From positions 3,293,501-3,357,500 of the forward strand of contig CM072339.1 of the NCBI GenBank assembly GCA_036874045.1: a stretch of 64,000 nucleotides of DNA, in the 5' to 3' direction. Both the position numbers and the translations under genes were made by a program. Below the pieces are notes generated by a model that worked only from the letters and a program-made list of their open reading frames with translations, had not been told where the DNA came from and searched no databases. The stretch comes from Cymodocea nodosa (Eukaryota; Streptophyta; Magnoliopsida; Alismatales; Cymodoceaceae). Of the stretch, positions 26,001 to 38,000 are shown in pieces. The stretch's first letter is position 1; every line of letters starts with the position of its first letter.

Positions 26001-29000
26001 CATATATCATACAATTTGCACGTACATTTGCTATAATCATTAAGCCAACCAATTTTTTATATGCATTTATTTTTTTAGTTTTATTTTATGTAATCATTTT
26101 ATTTAAATATTGTTGTTTTACTTCATGCATTACATGTGCTTTTCACTAGTAATCTATTACTAGGAAGGCAACCATGACCAATGATCAATCAAGTAGGCTT
26201 TTAATCAAATAGGTAAGCATGGTCAATAGTTAATCATGTTGACTTTCTCGTCTTAAATGAGCACAAATAATAGTAGTCATTTACATTGGCAATAAAGTAA
26301 ATTAAATTATAAAAGTTGCATACAATAAGTTAAATTTTGTGAAGAAATTAATATTTTATTTGTGTTGAAATAATTCAATAAAATAGTAATTTAATTGTTA
26401 GAAAATGTATTATTTTATTTTTGTGTACTTTTTTTAAGGAAATTTTAGATACATATAGTTTGTTGTAGGGAAAAAAATACGTGATTGGGGAAATAATCCT
26501 TAATCACTACTTGTATTAAATAGAGAATGGTAAATGGATCTTGCAAGATCCATTTACTCATTACAACACTAAGTCCATCAATAATACTATACTATAATAA
26601 TTACTCCAACACTCTCCCTCAAGCTGGAGAGAACAAGTTCAACACTCCAAGTTTGTTATAAAGATCATTAAAAGGACCAACACTAAGAGGCTTGGTGAAA
26701 ATATCAGCAAGCTGATTTGAAGACTTGGTATAAGGTGTGGAGATTACTCCTGTTAGCAGCAGTTGACGGATATAGTGACAGTCTACCTCTATATGCTTTG
26801 TACGCTCATGGAAGATCTCATTGCTTGCTATCTATATGACAGCTTAGTTGTCACAAAAGAGCGATATTGGAGTTGAAAGCTTTACTTCAAGTTGGTTTAG
26901 AAAATTTTTGATCCATATTACTTCCTTTCCTGCATGAGCCATGCCCCTATATTTTGATTCTACACTGGATGTAGATATAACATTTTGTTTCTTGCTGCAC
27001 CACGTGACAAGATTGCCTCCAAGGAAGGTGCAATAACTGTCTGTGGACTTCTTGTTACCTCTATCTCCCGCATAACTAGCGTCTGAGTATGCCATCAGCT
27101 CCAGATGATGGTTGTCTGAGTAGATTAGACCCTTTCCTGGATATCTTTTAATATAGGCTAGAACTCGAAGTGTTCCTTGCCAATGCACTTGTCGAGGATG
27201 TTGCATGAATTGACTAAAGAGACCAACTGCAAAGGAAATGTCAGGCCTGGTAACTATCAAGTGAATTAACTTGCCAATCAGCCTCCTATATCGAGTGACA
27301 TCTTCTAGGAGATCTGTATGAGTATTCCAAAAACCTGGATTCTGTTCCATAGGAGTTGTAGCAGGTTTGTAGCCCAACATCCCTATCTCTTTGAGTATGT
27401 CCAGCACGTATTTCCTTTGAGATAAGGCAATCCTATCCTTGGCATAGGAGAACTCTATACTTAGGAAGAAACGTGGGCGCCCCATGTCACGAAGGGTAAA
27501 TACCTTTTTCAGTGCCTCCTTGGTGCAAGTGATGCCAACCTTGTCATCACCGGTAAGCAGAATGTCATCTACATAAGCGGCAAGTATTACAATGCCTTGT
27601 GAGCTATGCTTTATGAAAACAGAGCTATCTACAACATACTTGTTGAATCCCTGAGAAAGAAGCACGATGCTAAACTTGGCAAACCATGCCTGGGGGCTCT
27701 ATTTTAGTCCATATATCACCCTTTTCAAGTGACATATCTTCTTTGTCTCCTCCTGAGCAACAAACTCAGGAGGTTGCTTCATGAAAACCTCCTCTTGTAG
27801 GTCACCATAAAGGAAGCCATTGTGAACGTCAAGTTGAGTGAGCGACCAGGACCGATTGACAGCCAAGGATAACAGCAGATGAATGGAACTAAGCCGAGCA
27901 ACGGGAGAGAAGGTGTCACTGTAGTCAATTCCATATGTCTGAGAAAAACCACGAGTCACCAATCTAGCCTTGTGACACTCCACGGACCCATCTGGTTAGA
28001 ATTTGTAGGAGAACACCCATCTGCAGCTCACTACGGGCGATTGACAAGGACGATCCATAAGCTCCCATGTCCCTCGTCCAAGTAATGCTTGTATCTCAAC
28101 ATCCATTGCTTGCTTCCATGGTGAAAGGGTAAGCGCATCCAAATAATAAGTAAGTAAAGACTCGGAGACAATCGCAAGAGAATAAGGGTCATGAGAGACA
28201 AAAGGAGCAATAGAATGAAGTGTACAAGAACGGATACCTTTCCGAAGGGCAATAGGAAGATTATCTACAAGCGGGGGAGTTAAAGGTGATGATGTCACAG
28301 GAGTGCGTGAGCGACGATGATATGTCTGTGCAAACGGAGATACCTTAGAGGAGGGGGGATCAGTAACCTACACGTCAGTAATGAGAGACACTACTAGAGG
28401 AAGCTCAGGGCAAGGCAGTGAAGAAGCCAATGAGGTGGTATCACTAGGCTCCACACTAGACTCTAAGGGACCATATGAGGGAGAGTCAAAGAAGGAGACA
28501 TCCTCTAGAAACTGCACATCGGCAGAGACAAGGTAACGACGTGAGAGAGGATGATAGCAGCGGTAGCCTTTTTGATGACGAGGATACCTAAGAAAGACAC
28601 ATCTAACAGAGCGAGGTGCTAGCTTGTCAAGACCAGGGGAGAGATTCTTGACAAATGTTGTACACCCAAAAACTCTAGGCTGAAGGAGAAAAGACTCTTG
28701 ACTAGGGAAGAGCCATCCAAGAAGATTGACACCCCTTAAAGGAGTGGACGAGAGGCGATTGATCAAGTAGATTGCGGTAGAGACTACATCCGACCAGAAG
28801 ACTCGGGGCACATTCATGACAACCATGAGAGACCGAGCAACATCCAAAATATGACGATGTTTTCACTCAACCACCCCATTCTGTTGGGAGGTATAAGCAC
28901 AGGTAGTCTGATGGAGAATGCCTCGAGAAGCACAGATGGAAGATATGGCCTCTTGAGTGAATTCAAGCACATTGTCAGTTCGAAAAATTTTAGGAGTAAG

Positions 29001-32000
29001 ATTATGCTGAGTTTGAATTTCATTCATAAAGGTAGTAATGATATCAACCACAGAAGAACGATTTTTCATTAAATAAAGCCAACTGGTACGAGAAAAATTA
29101 TCAACAAAGACAATATAATATTTAAAACTAGAAATAGACACGACCCGTGCAGGTCCCTAGACATCACAGTGAATAACATCAAAAGGCTTGGGAGCTGATG
29201 CCAACTCACGACTGGGAAACGTGCTACGCGCATGTTTCCCAAGGATACAAGACTTACACTTAAAAGACTCAAGAGACACCCAGGGCAAAGTAGCACGGAG
29301 TTTTCGATGAGACGAATGCCCTAAACGCTTGTGCCATAAGATAGCAGAAGTATTTGAACTGCAAGTAGTTGTCAATCCTCGAGGAATCTTGTCGCGTGCA
29401 AGAACATAAACATCACGATCGCGCTCATGGCCTACACCAATCTTCCTCTCCATTTGCAAATCTTGAAAGGTGTAATGAAAGGGAAAGAAGGTAACAAAGC
29501 AGAAGAGTTGTTTGATAATTTTGCTTATGGAAAGTAAATTAACGGGAAATTCAGGTACAAGAAGGACGCGATCAAGGGTGATATTAGAATTGATGGGTGT
29601 AGTGTCTTCACAAGTAACAGAGCAACTATGACCATCGGCTAAAACAATAGAGGAGATGCTAGGAAGCTCAGTGAGGTGAGTAAACAAGGAGGAATCTCCT
29701 GCAATATGGTTAGATGCTCTAGAGTCGATAACCCACACATTGTTTGAATCAGATGTTGAGGTGGAGGAATTACTTGAGGAGATAACATGGTTGGCCATGG
29801 CCTCACTTGCCTGTTGTGCCTTATAGATCATAAACTCCTCATACTTTGCTTGAGAGATCTTGATCTCCTCTTGAGAGACGGTCTTAGGAGATGGAGTGGC
29901 AAACTCTAAGAGGATCGTTATAGCATGAGCCAAGGTTGGTGGGGTTGGAGGCTGCCCAAACTTGTCCCAACACTTTTCGGAGGGATGGTTTTTGCGTCCA
30001 CAATGAATGCAAGGCTGTTGAGGGGCCCTATTGGCCTATTTTCCTTGCCCCCTAGAGATCTGTCTTGCAGAAAATTGGGTCTGTCCAACCTGTCCAGCAC
30101 GATTCCAGCCCAATCTCGTGCTGCCAGCCCGCACGACAAGTGCTGATCCTTCTAAATTGGACTGTTGGTCAGTTGGTGGCACCCCAACAGTGGCTGTATA
30201 GACTCTTAGGACCTTATTAAAGGTCTGTTGGAAGGAGGGAAGAGCATTAGCAGCAAGCACTTGTCCCCGAATTTGATTGGCCAAGGTTGGTTGTAATCCA
30301 GCCAGCAATCGAGCCACAAAGATTTCCTCCTTGTACCTCCTTTGTGTAGCAATATCTCCATTAGGAGGTTGATATACTTCGATTTCCTCCTTCAACCCTT
30401 TGAGCCTGTTGAAGAAGGCATGAGGGGTCTCTTGCGGGTCTTGTTTGTCATTGAATGCATTTTCCCATAGCTCACACACATGGGAAACATTGTGTTCATT
30501 GCCATACGTAGCTTGTAGACTGGAACGTATACAGCTCGCTGGATGGACCAACACATAACTCCGATGGATGCTGTCCTCTACACTATTCAGCAACCAGGAA
30601 ACTATTGCGGCATTTGCAGCCCTCCAAGCAACATAGTTCTCAGCCTTGACTTCTGGTGGTTCATCAAAGAGATGATGTTCCTTCATTTATGAGACTACAA
30701 AGCTCTCAAAGGTTGGAGCCCACTAATGATAGTTGCTATCATTCAGTTTGACTCTAGTAACACACAACTTGTTGGGACAGGAATCATACCCGACCATACT
30801 ATAGTAGAACAAATGAAAATAGGAGATTTCCAGTGAGGTTCGACCAACTCAGGCGTCGGAAGCCTGGCACAGGACTGAGGAGGTGCGTCCTTAGGGGATC
30901 AAACGGCTGGAGGGCTTTAGAACAACCCTAACATGGTTGCTTCAGTCTACAGAATCGGATTGGGGGGGTGCGTCCCATCGTGGAATCCCGGACGTCGTGC
31001 GCAGAACCGGAACGTGGCGGCAGAGGTGGATGGAGTGCGACGGGTGTGTGCGGAGTTGGAACACGGTGGTAGAGGCGGACGAACCGCGACGGGCACGTGT
31101 GGAACCAACATGTTGCTCTGATACCAAGTTCGTTGTAGGGAGAAAAATACGTGATTGGGGAAATAATCCCTAATGGTAAATGCAAGATCCATTTACCCAT
31201 TACAACACTAAGTCCATCAATAATACTATACTACAATAATTACTCCAACACATATAAAAGGGTATTTTTGTAAAATCTTGCACAAGGGGCAAAATAGTAA
31301 TTTCCTCATCTAATCATTCCATATAAAAATCCATATAGGGCCCTACATTTTCTCTCTCTAGCACTCTTCACAGTTCTATGGCTAGCAGTGATGGTGGTTG
31401 GACACAACTAAAGTTCACACACTAAGGGTCTTACATTTGAAGCTTCCCACATTGGAGGAAATCTTGCAACAAACATTTGTATGCTCATGTGAACTTGTGA
31501 TTCCATGTTCACACCATGTGTATGGTCAAAATCCTTGCACCTGATGCATATGTGGGTCACATCGTGTGACGAAGAAGGAAACTTTGGTGGCTACTCTATA
31601 GATCTCTTCTTAGGTGTTATTTAGTGAAGATTTCTTCTTGGAATATTGGTGGTTAGCAACGTGGAGGTGACTTTTAGTTGGATTGATGGTGAATGTGTAG
31701 GTCAAGCTTAGAAGCTTGTAGAGGTGGTTTATATGTAGTTGGATGCACAAACTACAAGGTTCTATGGTGGGCAACGCCCAAACAGGATCATTTAAGGTGT
31801 GATTATATTGGATGTGGAAGTCTCGAAGTGTTGCAGTACACATAGTCAATTCCAAGTGCATTAAAGGCTAGATTTCGACATTCTTTCCTCAGTGACAATG
31901 AGAAGAAAGCTTGGAAATTGGTATGTCAATGATTTTGGTCTTGGCAACAACAAGAGTAGATTGAGAGCCTTGTAGACGGTTCTTTTTTGAGTGACCTCCA

Positions 32001-35000
32001 AGGAAGTGTGGAATGATAGACGATAGATAAAAAGAATTGATCTTCTATCATTGGTGTATGCTGTATCTTATATTAGTTTATTTTATTTCTTTAAGTATTT
32101 TATCTTTGTTTCAAGTTATTATATTTTTCAACTTAAAATTGTTGTCATTATATTTTGTTCTTTTTTGTATAATCATAGTGATGTTTATAATATTGGTATA
32201 ATCTTGTAGTGTGGTTTTAAATTATTGTTTATATATTTATAATTGTGCTTAGATTAATTAGTGTTAATTCCTTTCTTTAGAATTCTAAATTTTGATTCAC
32301 GATTTCTTGTGGATATGACCCATACTTTTGACATATTGTAAAAGATGTTGTACACTTATAATTATTGAACTTAAAATTTCCGTACAATTGTTAGACAATC
32401 AGCATAATCATTTTTAGGATTCTTTGAAGGTTTAGGGTTGACGTGTTGTAAAGGACATTGTATACTTGTAGTTATTGAACTTAAAATGTTCACATAAGTT
32501 TTTAGTGTCATTGTTAGAGAATTGGTGTAATCATTTTTAGGATTCTTGGAAGGTTTAATGTTAGTTTAGTTTAGGTTTATTTTAGTTGGTTTAGATTTAG
32601 TCTAGATTAGTTTAGGGTAGCTTAACCTTAGTTTAGATTTAGCATTAGATTTAACCTTAGTTTTATTTTTGACACAAATAAAATATTGATTTCTCCACAA
32701 AATTTAACTCCTTTTACGTACTTTTTCATAATTTCCCCTGTAATTGATAAAATACTTAATTCCTTTATAAATTACATAAAATACCTTTGTGAAGAATTAT
32801 TTATGTATAAAAGTAAATATATATAAATACATTATTTTATGTCAAACATAGCCTCTTGGAGAGCAAGCACAATGTAGCTCTAGAAACACATATTGGTCTT
32901 GAAGCACTGTGCAATCTTCCACACCAACCTTTGGAACAATAACATATCGGTCTAGAAACAGGCTGTCAAGGCCTACCTTGTTGGGCTATTTGAGGACACG
33001 AACCTCTGCACCATCCATCAAAATATGTTTGTGTCCTTGGCCTCATTGAGGAAATTGATGGCCATCACATCATCCATGATGATGATGCCATCCAACCTCA
33101 TTAACTGGAGCTACTCTACCTCTAGCACCATGTGCTTCCATCACTAGTGATTTCTTCCATCCCCTCTCCCATCGCCATGATAGTTTCCTCTCATTGCAAA
33201 ATGAGTCATCTGCATTGCTACTTTGCTTTGCTGCTGCTCTTATAGATTGAAGAAGATGAAGGGGAAGGAGATGAGAAAGGAAATAAAAGAAGAGAGTGAA
33301 AGAAAAAGGGAGAGAGAAAAAAAGAAAAAATGAAAGGATAAAAAATTGCATAAAAAAGTCAAAAAATGGTGGAAGGATATAACAAAACGAAATTTTTTTT
33401 TCTAGGGGTATATCACATCTACCTGTTTCTTGTGGATAGTCCATATTTGTGTATCTATTTTACTGCCTTAGATTATATCATCTAATGGTTAATCTACTAT
33501 TGTTTGAAACTTATCTCAGTTTGTTTTTGTTGCTTTTACTTCTGCCATAACTACTACTACAGCGTCAAATCATATTATTTAATGCTTAATCTACTATTGC
33601 CTGCGATATAGTTCTTTTTAAACTTATTTTAGATTATTCCACATTTGCTCCAAACAATCATTACTTCCTTTTGCTGCTACTACTAAACAACTAATTTTTT
33701 ATTTTTTTTATGTATCTGTTGTTTTTTATGCGCTACTACTAAACATCCAACTATTTTTTTATGTTTTTTACTATGTTTGAAGTTGTCTAGTTATTGAGTT
33801 TGAATTTAGATGTTTTAGTTTGAAGGAGAGTGTTAGAATATATTAATAAATTAGGTTTAATGTTGTGTGCAAGTTTAGTCTTACATTACTAAAGTTATAT
33901 ATATTTTTTATGTAATTTCTATATATAAAGGCCTTATATTTGCTAATGAAATTAATCTACTTCCACTATTTTTTTGTCTTCTCACAGCATCCATGCAATA
34001 ATCCATTTATTCTAATAGGAAAATTTTGTTGAATGTGATCATTTTCTTTTATCGAGGACTAACCCATCTGCAATATCTGGAATTGACTTGAATCACTTTT
34101 CCTACTTCGATTATACTTGTTACTCTTTTTATTTATATTTGTTTTGTTTTTGTCTTTTCATGCATGTGCTTTTGTTCTTCTCACCTAGACTCTTGCAAAG
34201 CCCTTGTATTGTTGTTTTGATTAGTGAAATAGCTATAACAAAAGAAAAGGAAATACATAAAAAATAGATTTTTTTAATTTAACAATCACCTACAGGTAAA
34301 ATTTCAACCAATGGTCATTGTGATGGCCTTCTAATTCTGAACTCTTTTTTAAAAGGTGTATACATACATGCTGCCAATATACATATATTGTGGTTTGGTC
34401 TGATTCTCTTTCCATTCTATTTTAGATCAATTCTTTAGAATGTTTGATAATGGAAGCAGATTTTTAGATGGCAATTTGCATTTACTGTAAGTTTGTTTTA
34501 CTTTAAAAGTGGTGTTCTTTCCATGGTGAAATCTATGCACGGTGTTTTACCATAATAGATTAATTCCTTGGTTCGTATCATAATGGCAGAAACTTTTACA
34601 TGTTAATTTACATTTTTTTTATAAATCTTTTATTTTTATTTGAAACAATACATGTTAGTGTGTTTTGTTGTATCTCGTATTGTAGGTGATGGTTTAGGGG
34701 AAGGCTATGGTATGCTTGGTCAGGCTGGAAGTGGAAAATTGCGTGTATCAGTTGCTCAGAGTAGACTTGCTAAGAACAATAAGAAGTAAGTTGCCATTAT
34801 CTTATTGGTCTTTATCCTGTTCTTCACCTTCGATTCTCTATAAATTTAGCTAATGCTAGTGAATTTGTTTTATTTTATTTAGCTGGTTGTACAACTTGTA
34901 GTTCAAGTCAATGGCTAAGTGAACTTGGGGCTTTATCATTCGTACAACAATAACAATCAATGTCTTAGTCTCACTATGTAGGCTTTATCTGTAGCTTTTG

Positions 35001-38000
35001 TTTTTGCCCTTTTGGTGCTCAACATAATTATAGGACGAAAGGAGTGACTTGTGGAATAAGTTTGAGTTTTCTTATAAATGTTAAAAACAGCTAACTGTAG
35101 TAGTTCTAGTCAACAGTAGAAGATGATTCCTCTCAAAAGATTATTTTTATTGGGTTCGATGAGGATCTACAAACCATTTTATGAGTATTTGAATATCTAA
35201 ACTATAACATATTTACAATATAAATCATTTGAATACTTTAGGTTGAAGGAAAAACACCATGCAGTAAGTGGTGCTACCTCAGGACTAACATCAAGCTTGG
35301 CATTCACACCTGTACAGGTTAGTATCTGAGTTTCTTCCGTAACTTCTATTATTTGCTGTCTTTTCAAGAAAAATATTTTCTGTTTTCAAACTCCCATCCC
35401 TTAAAATTTTCAGTCGAGATGTGGGAATTAGGGATAATATTAAATAGTTATGCCAATATATTGGGTCCAGACCAAGGTTAACAATATGGCACCAAGAAAC
35501 CTGGATTGTAAGCTAGAACTTCTAAGTGATGACACCATTAATAAATTTTAAAAAAAACAGTTTGTGCTACATATTATGTCATTATGGTTATATTTGATTA
35601 GTCATAATCTTACATGTAATGTAATTGAATTACATTACTTAAATAAATTACAATGTTTGGTAACCAAATATAAAATAATTATGAGATTATATACAAAATC
35701 AAATTTATCATTTAAGCTCACCTTTAATTTGTTAAGTGATGTTCCAAAGAAATTATTTTCTCATAATAAAATTTCAAATTTTATATTTATAAAAATCAAA
35801 TATTGTAATCTATATAAGGTTGTAATCACATTACACATATGATTATGGCCAATCAAGCACACCCTCTATGTAATTCTCAATTGGCACATCTCTTGTAAAC
35901 TCATGTTTTCACCAGAATGTGTTCTGGTCTATTTTTCTGATAGGCAGTCTGAGCAAATTTTGGTGGGTCAACGAACCACACCCCATATGTAATTCTCAAT
36001 TGGTACATATCTCTTGTAAACTCAAGTTGTCATTAGAACGTCTTCCAGTCTTTTTTTCTGATAGGCAGACTGAAGGTGGGCTTGTCATTTATTGCTTGTC
36101 AGTAAGCTTTTGTTGGTGATGAAAAATGACGAACTCAAATAGGTAGATACTGGAAGTTCGTTTGATGGTGCTTACTTGATGACTTCCTTGTGCCTCCTTT
36201 TCTTGGTGTGCCTTTCTTTTCATTTTTTTCTTGGTGCCTCATCTATTACCATGATGGATTTTGTTTGATCTGCATTTCTTTTCTTCGTTTCAATTAATAT
36301 TTTGCTACCTCTCAAATAAAATACACAAGAGTATATCATAAATAAACTAAACAACAGTGACATAATTAAATATTATAAAACATCTGAAGAAATTAACATA
36401 TGATTGGGTGTTGGAAGGACCAGCTTTCTTTATGGTTTTGACAAGTAGGTTTAAGGCCTGGTTTGGTAGAGCTTTTAGGCATGCGTTTTTGACTTTCTGC
36501 TTGAAATCATAAACAAACATCAAAATGGTCGCCAGTTTTTAGACAAAAGCTGTTTTGGCTTCCCAGTTTAGAAGCTCAATTTTGGGAAGCACAAAATTTG
36601 CACTTTTGAGCTTCTTATAAAGCTCCCCTCTTCCATAACACTAGTAGGGTGGCAAACAAGTTGAATATGCTTTTGTTCGGCTTGGTTTGTTTACATCAAT
36701 ATTATGTTCAAGCTCAACTTGAACTTGATTTGAGCCAATATAATCATGATCGAGCTCAGTTCATTTGATAAATAAAATGTTGAAGCTTGGCTTGTTAATG
36801 TTCATTTGATCAATCAAGCTTAATTTGAGCCAAACAAGCTCAATCAGAGAACCTTGTTTAGCTCAACATTCTATTAAAGCATTATACATTCATGTAAATG
36901 ACCAAGCTCATTTAGATGTTTATTGAGCTTGTTTAGTTCAAACATCTGGTATTTCCATATAAACATCATGAATTCATGTCAATAATTATAGGACGGTTCA
37001 ATAATACTTGTTACAATTAACATTTGAAATTCCACATCCAAAGAATATTTATATTTACATATATATGACATTGTAATCATAAAAAATTTATAGCATCAAA
37101 AAATAACATCTACTATAGCCTCATCACAAAAATTAGAGTCAACTGATGCCTCTAATGTAAGTTTGGATTCTTCAATGTTGCACCTCTAAATATTCTTTCA
37201 TTTCTCCATGTTATATTGAGATCATTCCTGTAGACAGCAATTTCCTCCTGAATTACCTTCTTGTAAACTTCCCTCCTGTAAGCATAGCCAGTGAACAAAT
37301 GGTTAATACTTTAAAACAAGATATATATTTTAAATTTACTAAGCCATTTAGTTTTTTTTGGACCAAAGTAAGCCATTTAGTTGATCACTTAGTTCCTCAA
37401 TGTTTTCAAAAGTTGAAAACAACTGATTTAGTTTCATACAAGCCATTTCAAGTGCGCACTTCAAAGACATTAACTTTGTAAATATAGTTTAAACAAAAAT
37501 AAACTATCATTTTGTCAACAATTTCAACTATCTTTTTGAAAGAAAGAAACAAAAAAGTCTCATATAACTCCATAAGTCTCTATAACTCCAAAGTAGTTAA
37601 GCTTCATGAAATTGATGCACCTGCATATATTATTAGACAATAATATGAGAATGTTAACGATGTAAATCACAATGAAAATAGTATGGTTGTTTTTCATCAA
37701 CTATAAGAACACAAGTTTCACCACCGTTACCAGCTACTGTTACCAGACTATCAATCCCAGGTATAACAAAATCTGCATCATCATGAGCATGCTTCATTTG
37801 TGAATTGTGCAAGCCCACAAGAACAAAGTTAAAAACATGATCATATGAATGAAACAAAACATCAAAAAGAATGCTCACAATTTGAAAAAATAGAGCAAAA
37901 ATCAATTTAAAGCATCTTTAGAATATACGAAAGTTCTTGTAAATGAACATTTTTTAACATTTCTGACATGAAGGAACACAGTATATGAACTCAGACCATT

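Larger units (their letters stand above)
26457..31250 (-). mobile_element. Ty1/Copia retrotransposon, antisense in PRP31 intron 6
   Basis: Bounded by 5-bp target duplications CATAT (26452-26456 and 31251-31255). The 3' LTR is 26457-26611 (155 bp) and the 5' LTR is 31127-31250 (124 bp). They are closely similar apart from two small deletions in the 5' copy. Beside the 5' LTR is a perfect 12-nt primer-binding site for initiator Met-tRNA. A polypurine tract (TTGAGGGAGAG in element orientation) abuts the 3' LTR. Gag and pol domains are in Copia order: gag, zinc knuckle, protease, integrase, RT, RNase H. Pol is interrupted by several stops, so this copy is dead. Such short LTRs are unusual for a Copia with a full coding region. 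Confidence 0.93.

Noticed and set aside
30928-31200. Cluster of ORFs on both strands
   Set aside because: They lie in the leader between the Copia 5' LTR/primer site and gag; several overlapping frames are open because the DNA is GC-rich, and none has a motif.
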